Origin: VBOC01 sp035635475
Lineage (GTDB): Bacteria > Bacteroidota > Ignavibacteria > UBA10030 > SZUA-254
Direction of reading: 5' to 3'
DNA: 9,256 nt
Assembly (NCBI GenBank): GCA_035635475.1
Contig: DASQAZ010000031.1
Coordinates: 1 to 9,256, forward strand
In this document: in pieces, positions 1 through 6,201 of the stretch
Position numbering within the stretch: the stretch's first letter is position 1
Layout of the letters: each line of letters starts with the position of its first letter
Notes under the pieces: generated by a model
The model's input: only the letters and a program-made list of their open reading frames with translations
Told to the model about the DNA's origin: nothing
Database searches by the model: none
Program-made: the position numbers and the translations under genes

Positions 1-2396
1 TTGAACATGGTCCGCGTCATCGCGAGCGGTTTGAAGAACGTCGAATCGACAAATCGATCGAGTGTTGCACCCGAGATTTTTTCAACGATTTTCCCGAGCA
101 CGATGAAATCAAAGTCGCTGTAAACGGTCGAGTCGCCGGTCGGGTAGATCAACTCCGTTCGATAGACCGAATCAAGCACCTGCTGAGGGGAGGAACATGT
201 TAGATATAAAAGCTTGAAGGGCGGAAGGCCTCCGTTATGGAGCATCAAATTACGAATCGTGATTTTTTCCTTCCCCCGATTGCCGAAGGCCGGAATGTAT
301 CGAACCACCGGATCGTCGAGTTGAATCCTTCCGTCATCATACAATTTCATCACGGCAGAGGTGGTTGCAACGACCTTCGTGAGCGAAGCCAGGTCATAAA
401 GCGTGTTACTGTTCACGCGCGGGCTCTTCCGATCGTATTCCAGCGAGCCGAACGACTTGTTGTATACGAGAATTCCGCTTCGCGCCACAAGTAATTGTCC
501 GCCCGGAAAGGCCGAGTCGGTGATGGCCTTCCTCATGATCAAATCCAATCGGTCCAGGCTGTCGCGCCGAAACCCCCCGGCTTCAGGAACGTCTGTTCGA
601 ACGACATCCTGCGGAAGATCGATCCCCGCTCCGTAGGGAAATAAATCGGGAAGAGCGGTCGGCAGCCTGCCTGACGCCGGTACTTCGCCGAATAAAACCT
701 CCATCACTGCTTCCGTGGAAACCTCGGCATCAGAGTATGAACAAAGGTAGGCGGACGCATTCGGAAATGCGGCAAGAACGTACGGGCTGCCCATCGACAC
801 GAGGATGGTATGCCTCCGCGAGGCCAGGAGGGTCACGCAATCGATAGTCTCGCGGGACAGGCCGAATTGCCCCGATCCGGAGCGCGCCTTTGAGTAGATG
901 GTGCACAGAACGATGTCTGCATGCCTGGCAAGCATCATCACCGAATCAAAGTCCATGGAATTGCTGGATGGATTGATGCGGGCGGTTTGGTAATTCCCGT
1001 ATCGCTTCCTGAGCTGCGAGAAAAAGTAATCTCCGACTGGTTCGTTCGTCCATTGACTCGATGGCCGCTGGATCTCAGTCCGGTAATCCTCTGCGTCGGC
1101 GACCGTCACGCACAGCAGTTTCTTCTTGCCGAATCGTTCCATGGGCAGAAGCGAGTCGTTTTTCAGAAGAGTGATTGAGCGCCGGGCAATCTGCTTCGCG
1201 AGGGATAAATGGGCGGGAGTTGCCACGATTTGCGGGATCCGCCCGGGGTCAACGAGCCGGTTCTTCGCCAGGCCGAGGTCCCATTTATAATTCAAAATCT
1301 TTCGCACCGACCCATTGATCCTCTCTTCTGCAATCCGGCCGCTGCGAACTGCCCCCGCGACGGCCCCGACCGCGCGATCTTCTTCCGCCGGTATGAGCAG
1401 GACGTCGTTGCCGGCCTCCACGGCTCGCACCGCTGAAGAGTCTGCGCCGAATCCGCGGACGAGCGCTCCCATGTCCATCGCATCCGTGACCACCAGACCG
1501 CCGAATCGCAGCTCTTCCTGAAGCAGCCCGTGAACGATTGAGTGCGAGAGCGTTGCGGGCAGGCCAGGGGACCGTTCGACCGCCGGAACTTCGAGATGAG
1601 CGATCATCATCGATGAGACACCCCGGGCGATGAGCTGGCGAAACGGATAGAGCTCGACGCTGTCAAGCCGCTCGCGGGAGACAGAGATTCTCGGCAGATC
1701 CAGATGAGAATCGATCTGCGTGTCTCCGTGACCCGGAAAATGTTTTGCTGTGGCAAGAACGCCCTCTGCTTGCAGACCCGACGCGAACGCGACCGACATG
1801 CCCGCAACAAGCATAGGGTCCGCGCCGAACGATCGTGTGTTGATAACCGGATTATTGGGATTCACGTTGACATCCGCTACGGGTGCAAAAACCTGCTCGA
1901 CTCCGATGGCGCGGGCCTCCTGAGCCACAGCCCTTCCCATCTCGTAAGCGAGCGATGTATCACCGGCCGCACCGAGCGCCATTGCCTCCGGGAAGCGCGT
2001 TGCGCGGCGAATCCGCATTGCCGACCCCCACTCGAAATCGGATCCGATCAACAGCGGCACGTCTGCAAGCTTCTGCAGGCGGTTGATCAGTTCTGCGGTT
2101 TCATAGACATCCCCCTGGAAAAATATCAGCCCCCCCAGCCTGTGATCCCTGACCAGGCGCTCAAGCCGGCGGTACTCGTCGCTCTCGTCACTATAATAGT
2201 ATCCGTACGCCCTTGCCATGACCATTTGTTCGACTTTCTGATCCAAGGTGAGGCGTTTCAGCGTTTTCTCGACCCATTCATACCTCTCCCTGGATCCGGC
2301 TCCTATGGGAGGGCCGGGAGCACAACCGGTGAAGCGGAGAAAGCCGGCGACTACGGCAGCGAAACAAAGAAGCCGGTGTGGCTTAACGAAATGCAT
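1..2396 (-). CDS. NagZ-like GH3 beta-N-acetylglucosaminidase fused to a serine beta-lactamase-family domain (lipoprotein; 3' end outside window)
   Basis: This is an uninterrupted frame of 798 codons from an ATG at 2396 that runs off the left edge. Residues 1-25 look like a lipoprotein signal (hydrophobic stretch ending FTGC, Cys25), although the lipobox is imperfect and Arg21 is unusual. Residues about 40-370 are a family 3 glycosidase. The NagZ signature KHFPGHGDTQIDSH starts at Lys218, giving the Asp229-His231 catalytic dyad, and TDAMDM supplies the nucleophile Asp305. A GH3 C-terminal domain starts near LLKND (Lys412) and ends near SGRLP (about 573). A class C beta-lactamase/AmiE-type domain follows from about 600, with S671-L-T-K674 and YSD at Tyr759; its third motif and C-terminus are off the window. 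Expected role, from the families: removing GlcNAc from peptidoglycan fragments outside the cytoplasm, plus amide or ester hydrolysis by the second domain. The start overlaps the kinase stop by 14 nt, which suggests translational coupling. The substrate of the second domain is inference. Confidence 0.9.
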   Translation of the reverse strand, partial: MHFVKPHRLLCFAAVVAGFLRFTGCAPGPPIGAGSRERYEWVEKTLKRLTLDQKVEQMVMARAYGYYYSDESDEYRRLERLVRDHRLGGLIFFQGDVYETAELINRLQKLADVPLLIGSDFEWGSAMRIRRATRFPEAMALGAAGDTSLAYEMGRAVAQEARAIGVEQVFAPVADVNVNPNNPVINTRSFGADPMLVAGMSVAFASGLQAEGVLATAKHFPGHGDTQIDSHLDLPRISVSRERLDSVELYPFRQLIARGVSSMMIAHLEVPAVERSPGLPATLSHSIVHGLLQEELRFGGLVVTDAMDMGALVRGFGADSSAVRAVEAGNDVLLIPAEEDRAVGAVAGAVRSGRIAEERINGSVRKILNYKWDLGLAKNRLVDPGRIPQIVATPAHLSLAKQIARRSITLLKNDSLLPMERFGKKKLLCVTVADAEDYRTEIQRPSSQWTNEPVGDYFFSQLRKRYGNYQTARINPSSNSMDFDSVMMLARHADIVLCTIYSKARSGSGQFGLSRETIDCVTLLASRRHTILVSMGSPYVLAAFPNASAYLCSYSDAEVSTEAVMEVLFGEVPASGRLPTALPDLFPYGAGIDLPQDVVRTDVPEAGGFRRDSLDRLDLIMRKAITDSAFPGGQLLVARSGILVYNKSFGSLEYDRKSPRVNSNTLYDLASLTKVVATTSAVMKLYDDGRIQLDDPVVRYIPAFGNRGKEKITIRNLMLHNGGLPPFKLLYLTCSSPQQVLDSVYRTELIYPTGDSTVYSDFDFIVLGKIVEKISGATLDRFVDSTFFKPLAMTRTMF

Positions 2397-3318
2397 TCAA
2401 TCCGAGGATAGCAGCGCCGAAGGCGGCAGGGAATTTTGGTTTCTGAAGGAGGACATGGGGTAGAGAGTGCGCAATCTTTTCTCTCACCATCTTCGCATAC
2501 ACGTTTTCGGTCTCCAGGAGCCCTCCCATCGGAATAACCGGCAATCTTGTCTTGGGACGGGACTGCATCGTGAGCACACGCGCGAGTTCAACGAGCTCGT
2601 TCGCATTCTTAACGATCACACTATGCGCGACGCGGTCCCGCTCGACAACCGCCTCGAAAACTTTGGGCGCGAACGACGCGATTTCGATCCGATCGAGAAT
2701 AACCTTCGAGATCAATTCATCCGGCGAGGAGACTCCGAAATGAGCGAGAGCTTTGGGCATGAGAAGCGTCTTTTCGGACCGGCCGTCGTGCTGACGCATG
2801 ACGGCATTCAGCGCGTCGCGGGCGATTGCAAATCCGCCTCCTTCATCGCCGAGCACTCTTCCCCAGCCCCCTGCGCGGAGGAGGTTTCCCGATTCTGTCC
2901 GGTAGAGTGCGATCGATCCGGTCCCTGCGATCACGACGATGCCCGGCTTACCTGCCAGGGCTGCTTCGAGAGCAATCCGCGCATCGGTCTCCACAAGGAT
3001 GTTTTTCAGTGGAAATTTCTTCTTGAGTCCGGTCGCGAGCATCGCGTTGACGAGCTCCGCTCGATCCATTCCCCGGCCGGCGCCGGCAATCCCGAGAACG
3101 ATATTCTGCAGCGATTCGGGAGGGCATCCCACCTTCTCGCAGCATTCTCTCACGCATTCGAAGAGAACATCTGCCGCACCTTGGATCCCGGCAATCTGGA
3201 GATGACTCGGACCGGCGTGACATTCCGCGACGATGGCCCCGTCGAGGCCGACGATCAGAGCATCGGTCTTGGTACCGCCGCCATCGATTCCTATTACGTA
3301 ACGGATCTGATCCGACAT
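2383..3318 (-). CDS. BadF/BadG-type ATPase, N-acetylglucosamine/MurNAc kinase-like (NAGK/MurK type)
   Basis: A 311-residue cytoplasmic sugar kinase of the ASKHA fold (BadF/BadG/BcrA/BcrD family). The N-terminal phosphate-1 loop is IGIDGGGTKT (Asp12). A TDA at 111-113 places Asp112 where the catalytic Asp of human NAGK lies. AGTGS (131-135) is the phosphate-2 loop. GGWGRVLGDEGGGFAI (from 150) is the diagnostic NAGK-type block, and a C-terminal PMGG supplies the adenosine-side glycines. These point to ATP-dependent 6-phosphorylation of an N-acetylhexosamine rather than to the benzoyl-CoA reductase branch of the superfamily, which carries iron-sulfur cysteines not seen here. The ATG at 3318 is preferred over the GTG one codon upstream because AAGGGG lies 6 nt before the ATG. 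The gene overlaps the downstream NagZ-like lipoprotein by 14 nt. A BadF-family kinase (MurK of Clostridium acetobutylicum) acts on both MurNAc and GlcNAc, so the sequence alone does not settle which sugar is used. Confidence 0.88.
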   Translation of the reverse strand: MSDQIRYVIGIDGGGTKTDALIVGLDGAIVAECHAGPSHLQIAGIQGAADVLFECVRECCEKVGCPPESLQNIVLGIAGAGRGMDRAELVNAMLATGLKKKFPLKNILVETDARIALEAALAGKPGIVVIAGTGSIALYRTESGNLLRAGGWGRVLGDEGGGFAIARDALNAVMRQHDGRSEKTLLMPKALAHFGVSSPDELISKVILDRIEIASFAPKVFEAVVERDRVAHSVIVKNANELVELARVLTMQSRPKTRLPVIPMGGLLETENVYAKMVREKIAHSLPHVLLQKPKFPAAFGAAILGLNAFR

Positions 3319-3324
3319 CACTTG

Positions 3325-3330
3325 CCCCTT
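3325..3330 (-). promoter_or_regulatory. Shine-Dalgarno of the kinase gene
   Basis: On the minus strand AAGGGG lies 6 nt before the ATG at 3318 and only 3 nt before the GTG at 3321. It therefore supports the ATG as the start. Confidence 0.7.
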
Positions 3331-3424
3331 CGCGCAAAGGTTGTCGATAACTTGCGAAATGCCTCACAAATTATCAAAAAACGGTATGAGAAGCAATAGG
3401 CGGGATGCGCGAAAACACGACTCG

Positions 3425-3466
3425 CGGCAATCCCAGGGAGCGGCAATCCCAGGGAGCGGCGATCCC
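3425..3466. repeat. Short tandem repeat, 16-bp unit, 2.6 copies
   Basis: The unit CGGCAATCCCAGGGAG occurs exactly at 3425-3440 and 3441-3456. It is followed by ten bases of a third copy with one change (CGGCGATCCC, 3457-3466). It lies just past the 3' end of the barrel gene, in the 154-nt gap before the kinase start. Read on the minus strand, each junction can fold a GGGA/TCCC stem of four pairs with a 7-nt loop, so the array could form repeated small hairpins at the end of the barrel mRNA. No T-run follows, so it is not a canonical terminator. I see no convincing promoter for the kinase in the rest of this gap. Confidence 0.85.
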
Positions 3467-3472
3467 TTCTCT

Positions 3473-4303
3473 TCAAAATGGATGCTCGAAGGAGAGGTAA
3501 AGAAACACGCTCGAGTTTGCCTCGCTATTCCGGAAAGAGATGGGGATTCCGATTCCTGGCACTACTTGCAAATGCGAGAAGTTCAGAGCGAAGCGGGAGC
3601 CTGGGCTGAGCACGAACTCCGTCTCACGGTCGGCGGCGCCGCCCGGTGTGACCGTGACATTTGATGCGATCAGGCTCTCTACCAAGAAGTTTAGGTTCTC
3701 TGTCGGTCGCCAGACTGCACTCCCGCCGGCATAGTATGATGCCGGCGTCCCTGAGCTGAAAATGAATTTGCCTCCGATGTTTGCGTGCAAAATAAGAAAG
3801 TCGGAGATCTCCTTGCTGATTGGAACTGCGATTTGCACCCCGAACGACCCGTCTCCAAGTCCTTGATTGTGGTCCCCGGTCGGGAGAATCACGGACAACC
3901 GCGGGGCGACCCATGCCCAGTCGGCGTTCGCATATAATTGATATCGGTAGTTGATCAAGACATCGCCGATCCCCCGGGCGGCGCCGTCACCGATCGATTC
4001 ATAGGGAATGGTGCAGCTGATCTGATGGGCTTGACCTACAGCGGGCCACTCCTGAGTGAATAAGTAGAGCCAGCTCCGTTCAGAAGAAAGGCTGAGACTG
4101 AAGCTCGAAATGTGCTGAACGACGCCTTGCTCTTGATTGTATGCCTCTTCGATCAAGAAGGAGTTGTCCTGGATTCCGGGATTCGATGACTGCATCGGCG
4201 CCGGTTCCGGGCGCCGCCGCTCCTGGGCTAAACAAAAGCTGCCCGCCAGGAAAAGCCCAAGAAAAAAGGTCATCGATCTTCGTTGCTCTATCAAACCAGC
4301 CAC
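3473..4303 (-). CDS. Outer-membrane beta-barrel protein, MetA-pathway/'transporter'-like family
   Basis: A 276-residue exported protein. The n-region is MAGLIEQRRS, followed by a hydrophobic core MTFFLGLFLAGSFC and probable cleavage near CLA-QE. The mature part opens with an Arg/Pro-rich stretch. It continues with alternating amphipathic strands: a GIGDVLINYRYQL-like block, LSVILPTGDHNQGLGDGSFG, and FLILHANIGGKF. The chain ends in an aromatic residue (YLSFEHPF), as expected of barrels inserted by the Bam machinery. The LPTGD plus GLGD arrangement resembles the poorly characterised 'MetA-pathway of phenol degradation' barrel family (PF13557); this is by recollection, not a search. The cargo is unknown. 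The GTG start at 4303 is chosen because GGAG lies 5 nt upstream. An ATG at 4273 (Met11) would leave a signal peptide with almost no basic n-region and has a poorer ribosome site. It lies in line with folD upstream and the kinase downstream, but nothing ties its function to either. Confidence 0.78.
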   Translation of the reverse strand: MAGLIEQRRSMTFFLGLFLAGSFCLAQERRRPEPAPMQSSNPGIQDNSFLIEEAYNQEQGVVQHISSFSLSLSSERSWLYLFTQEWPAVGQAHQISCTIPYESIGDGAARGIGDVLINYRYQLYANADWAWVAPRLSVILPTGDHNQGLGDGSFGVQIAVPISKEISDFLILHANIGGKFIFSSGTPASYYAGGSAVWRPTENLNFLVESLIASNVTVTPGGAADRETEFVLSPGSRFALNFSHLQVVPGIGIPISFRNSEANSSVFLYLSFEHPF

Positions 4304-4307
4304 TGAA

Positions 4308-4320
4308 TCTCCATGGGAGA
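4308..4320 (-). promoter_or_regulatory. Shine-Dalgarno of the barrel gene inside a small hairpin
   Basis: On the minus strand GGAG (4312-4309) lies 5 nt before the GTG at 4303. The same bases form the 3' arm of a perfect 5-bp palindrome, TCTCC with GGAGA around a 3-nt loop. The ribosome site could thus be partly masked in the mRNA. The short loop and stem make this weak, and the arrangement may be chance. Confidence 0.35.
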
Positions 4321-4323
4321 GTA

Positions 4324-4361
4324 CCGGGTTCGATTCCGGCGAGTCGCCGAAAAAGACCCGG
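4324..4361. other. Nested inverted repeats in the folD-barrel gap; tRNA T-arm look-alike
   Basis: Most of the 59-nt gap between folD and the barrel gene is self-complementary. The outer arms CCGGGT (4324-4329) and ACCCGG (4356-4361) pair over 6 bp. Inside them CGGCG (4337-4341) and CGCCG (4345-4349) pair over 5 bp with a 3-nt loop. An A5 tract (4350-4354; T5 on the coding strand) sits in the internal loop. On the plus strand the left part reads CCGGGTTCGATTCCGGC, which resembles a tRNA T-arm, but the stem has two mismatches and no matching acceptor or anticodon arm is present. It could be a weak processing or attenuation structure in the transcript leaving folD. Confidence 0.35.
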
Positions 4362-4362
4362 C

Positions 4363-5253
4363 CTAATCGGAATAGATGTTGCCCTGAGCCGCCCGAAGTG
4401 TATTGCGTAATAAGATCGCGATCGTCATGGGGCCGACTCCTCCTGGAACGGGTGTAACCGCGGCGGCAATTTGGGAAACGGAGGGAAAGTGGACGTCCCC
4501 GGTCAGGCGATAACCATTTTTTGCCTTTGGATCTTCTACCCTGTTGATCCCCACATCGATCACGACGGCGCCGGGTTTAATCATATCTCCCCTGACACTC
4601 TCGGGTCGTCCCATCGCCGCTATGAGAATATCGGCAAGCTTCGTGAAGCGGGACAGGTCCTTCGCACCGGTATGGGCGATGGTCACGACCGCATTCGCTC
4701 CCGGCTGTTTCTGAAGGAGAATATTGAGCAATGGTTTGCCAACGATATTACTCCTGCCGACGATCACGATGTGTTTTCCCGATGGATCGTTGCCGCTTCG
4801 AACGAGAAGTTCCTGCACCCCGACGGGAGTGCAGGGTCTCAGGCATTCTTGTCCTGTTACGAGCCTGCCGACGTTCACGGGATGAAATCCGTCCACATCC
4901 TTCCGGTAATCGATGGTGGTAAGGACACGGCTTTCTTTGATCTGTTCCGGGAGAGGGAGCTGAACCAGGATCCCGTGGATCAACCGATCATGGTTAAATC
5001 GGCGGATGAGTTCCAGGAGTTGCGATTCAGGAGTATTGGAGGGAAGTCTTTCAGTGATGGAATAAAAACCCATCTCCTCGCACCCCTTCCCCTTCATCCG
5101 GACGTACGCCTCCGAGGCAGGGTTTTCACCGACCAGAATGAACGCGAGACCGGGGGGGATTCCACGCTCTGCTTTCAGCTTGTCGGTCCCGGCCTTCACC
5201 TCCTGCTTGATCTGCTCGGCAATTTTCTTGCCGTCAATGAGAGTTGCGGGCAT
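4363..5253 (-). CDS. folD: Bifunctional methylenetetrahydrofolate dehydrogenase / methenyltetrahydrofolate cyclohydrolase
   Basis: FolD (296 residues; the E. coli enzyme has 288) interconverts 5,10-methylene-, methenyl- and 10-formyl-tetrahydrofolate using NADP, supplying one-carbon units for purines and formyl-Met. The family motifs are intact. SEAYVRMKGKGCEEMG (from Ser47) holds the substrate-site Tyr50 and the catalytic Lys54. GILVQLPLP (94-102) and KDVDGFHPVNVGRL (118-131, with Asp121) form the folate pocket. PCTPVGV follows at 140-146. The dinucleotide-binding domain has VGRSNIVGKP (165-174), and PGGVGPMT lies near the C-terminus. The ATG at 5253 is 9 nt after the ymdB stop, so the two are almost certainly co-transcribed. 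Its ribosome site is poor (AAGG directly abuts the ATG), which fits translation from the upstream gene. Nothing is missing. Confidence 0.97.
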   Translation of the reverse strand: MPATLIDGKKIAEQIKQEVKAGTDKLKAERGIPPGLAFILVGENPASEAYVRMKGKGCEEMGFYSITERLPSNTPESQLLELIRRFNHDRLIHGILVQLPLPEQIKESRVLTTIDYRKDVDGFHPVNVGRLVTGQECLRPCTPVGVQELLVRSGNDPSGKHIVIVGRSNIVGKPLLNILLQKQPGANAVVTIAHTGAKDLSRFTKLADILIAAMGRPESVRGDMIKPGAVVIDVGINRVEDPKAKNGYRLTGDVHFPSVSQIAAAVTPVPGGVGPMTIAILLRNTLRAAQGNIYSD

Positions 5254-5262
5254 CCTTGGTTT

Positions 5263-6060
5263 CTAAAAGGCGGGATAAACGAAACTTTCGCACTTCAGTG
5301 CCTTTCCGGTTTCCGCATCGGCCTCGATATGAACGCCCGAGAGTCTGACATCGTGGGACGCCAGCTCATACTTGTACGGGGTTTGATGGATGAAGCGCCG
5401 GATGGCGATTTCTTTCTTCAGTCCAATCACTGAATCGTACGGGCCGGTCATCCCCACATCGGTGATATAGGCGCTTCCCCTGGGAAGAATTCTGGCATCG
5501 GCCGTCTGGATGTGGGTATGAGTCCCGAGGAGGGCCGTGATCCGGCCGTCGAGATGCCATCCCAGGGCCATTTTCTCGGCGGTCGCCTCGGCGTGCATAT
5601 CAACAATGATGACTTTCGTCTGCTCCTGCATCTTCGCAACCGCCCACTCCCCTCTCTTAAAAGGACAATCGAGGGCCTGCATATAGACGCGTCCCTGCAG
5701 GTTGAGCACTCCTACCTTTCCCTTCTCGCCCAGATCATACACGATGAAGCCGTTTCCTGGGTTCTCGGAAGGGTAATTGAGCGGGCGCAGGACATTTCTA
5801 TTGCTGGCAAGAAGCTTTCGCGCACCCCAATTATCCCAGAGATGATTGCCTCCGGTGATAACATTGACCCCAAGGGCAAATACTCGCTGAGCCATCTCCT
5901 CGTTGATCCCTTTACCCTCGACGAGATTTTCGCCGTTGGCAACGCAAAAGTCGATCGCATACTTTTGAACGTAACCTTTGATCAGCGTCTCGGTGAGATC
6001 AAGACCGGGCCTGCCCACGATATCGCCGATGAAGAGGATGTTCAAGATTTTCTGAGACAT
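5263..6060 (-). CDS. ymdB: YmdB-family metallophosphoesterase (TIGR00282 type)
   Basis: A cytoplasmic calcineurin-like phosphodiesterase of 265 residues, matching the length of Bacillus subtilis YmdB (264). That enzyme hydrolyses 2',3'-cyclic nucleotides in vitro and affects motility/biofilm switching. Every expected metal ligand is visible: Asp13 in GDIVGRPG, Glu44-Asn45 in NGEN, Asn72 in GGNHLWDN, His156 in VDMHAEATAEK, and His181 and His183 in GTHTHIQTAD. ITDVGMTGPYDSVIG follows, as in the family. The ATG at 6060 gives the usual short lead before the first strand. No Shine-Dalgarno is seen before it, as is common in Bacteroidota. It is the first gene of the leftward group and is tightly followed by folD. 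In Firmicutes the gene normally follows rny (RNase Y), but there is no rny here. Its role in this lineage is unknown. Confidence 0.94.
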   Translation of the reverse strand: MSQKILNILFIGDIVGRPGLDLTETLIKGYVQKYAIDFCVANGENLVEGKGINEEMAQRVFALGVNVITGGNHLWDNWGARKLLASNRNVLRPLNYPSENPGNGFIVYDLGEKGKVGVLNLQGRVYMQALDCPFKRGEWAVAKMQEQTKVIIVDMHAEATAEKMALGWHLDGRITALLGTHTHIQTADARILPRGSAYITDVGMTGPYDSVIGLKKEIAIRRFIHQTPYKYELASHDVRLSGVHIEADAETGKALKCESFVYPAF

Positions 6061-6201
6061 GAGGTTCGATTTGTTTGACGCTACACCGGGTATGGCGGCA
6101 ACGCTCGAGCTGGAGCGACCGAATATACTAAAATTTGAGTTAACAAGGAATTTTTCTATCTTTACTTCCGAATTGATTGCATAATTGACAATAGGACTAT
6201 C
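6061..6201. promoter_or_regulatory. Divergent intergenic region with a candidate promoter for the E1 gene
   Basis: This 141-nt gap separates two divergent genes, so it must drive both unless ymdB is read from further away. On the plus strand TTTG (6134-6137) and TATCTTTA (6157-6164) are 19 nt apart. That fits the Bacteroidota pattern TTTG-N19-TAnnTTTG with one mismatch. The same bases also read as a weak sigma-70 pair, TTGAGT (6135-6140) and TATCTT (6157-6162) with a 16-nt spacer. The half nearer E1 is AT-rich. No equally good leftward promoter was found; TATATTCG on the minus strand has a TTG at the wrong spacing (16). Confidence 0.38.
6193..6196 (+). promoter_or_regulatory. Shine-Dalgarno of the E1 gene
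   Basis: AGGA ends 5 nt before the ATG at 6202, which supports that start. Confidence 0.55.

Noticed and set aside
1704..2411. Plus-strand frame of 235 codons
   Set aside because: Antisense to the GH3 domain, including the KHFPGHGDT block; no plausible product.
2467..3399. Long plus-strand frame (310 codons) opposite the kinase
   Set aside because: It mirrors the kinase in phase with its codon structure and shows no family motif. The minus-strand protein has all the NAGK blocks.
3331..3420. Possible promoter for the kinase
   Set aside because: TTGATA and TTTG occur on the minus strand, but no -10 or TAnnTTTG element lies at a workable spacing. Read-through from the barrel gene is as likely.
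4321..4350. tRNA gene suggested by CCGGGTTCGATTCC
   Set aside because: The T-stem has two mismatches, no acceptor partner (GCGACTC) lies upstream at the right distance, and no 7-nt anticodon loop arm fits. Kept only as a structured element.
4471..5433. Long open frame on the plus strand (320 codons)
   Set aside because: It lies antisense to folD and the end of ymdB, both with complete catalytic motifs. The translation has no recognisable domain and is a codon-bias shadow.
6102..6117. Small hairpin CGCTC/GAGCG in the divergent gap
   Set aside because: A 5-bp stem with a 6-nt loop is expected often by chance at this base composition, and no partner motif is seen.
6185..6190. Perfect TTGACA -35 box just before the E1 start
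   Set aside because: A -10 box at normal spacing would fall at or after the ATG at 6202, where none is seen, so it cannot drive this start.
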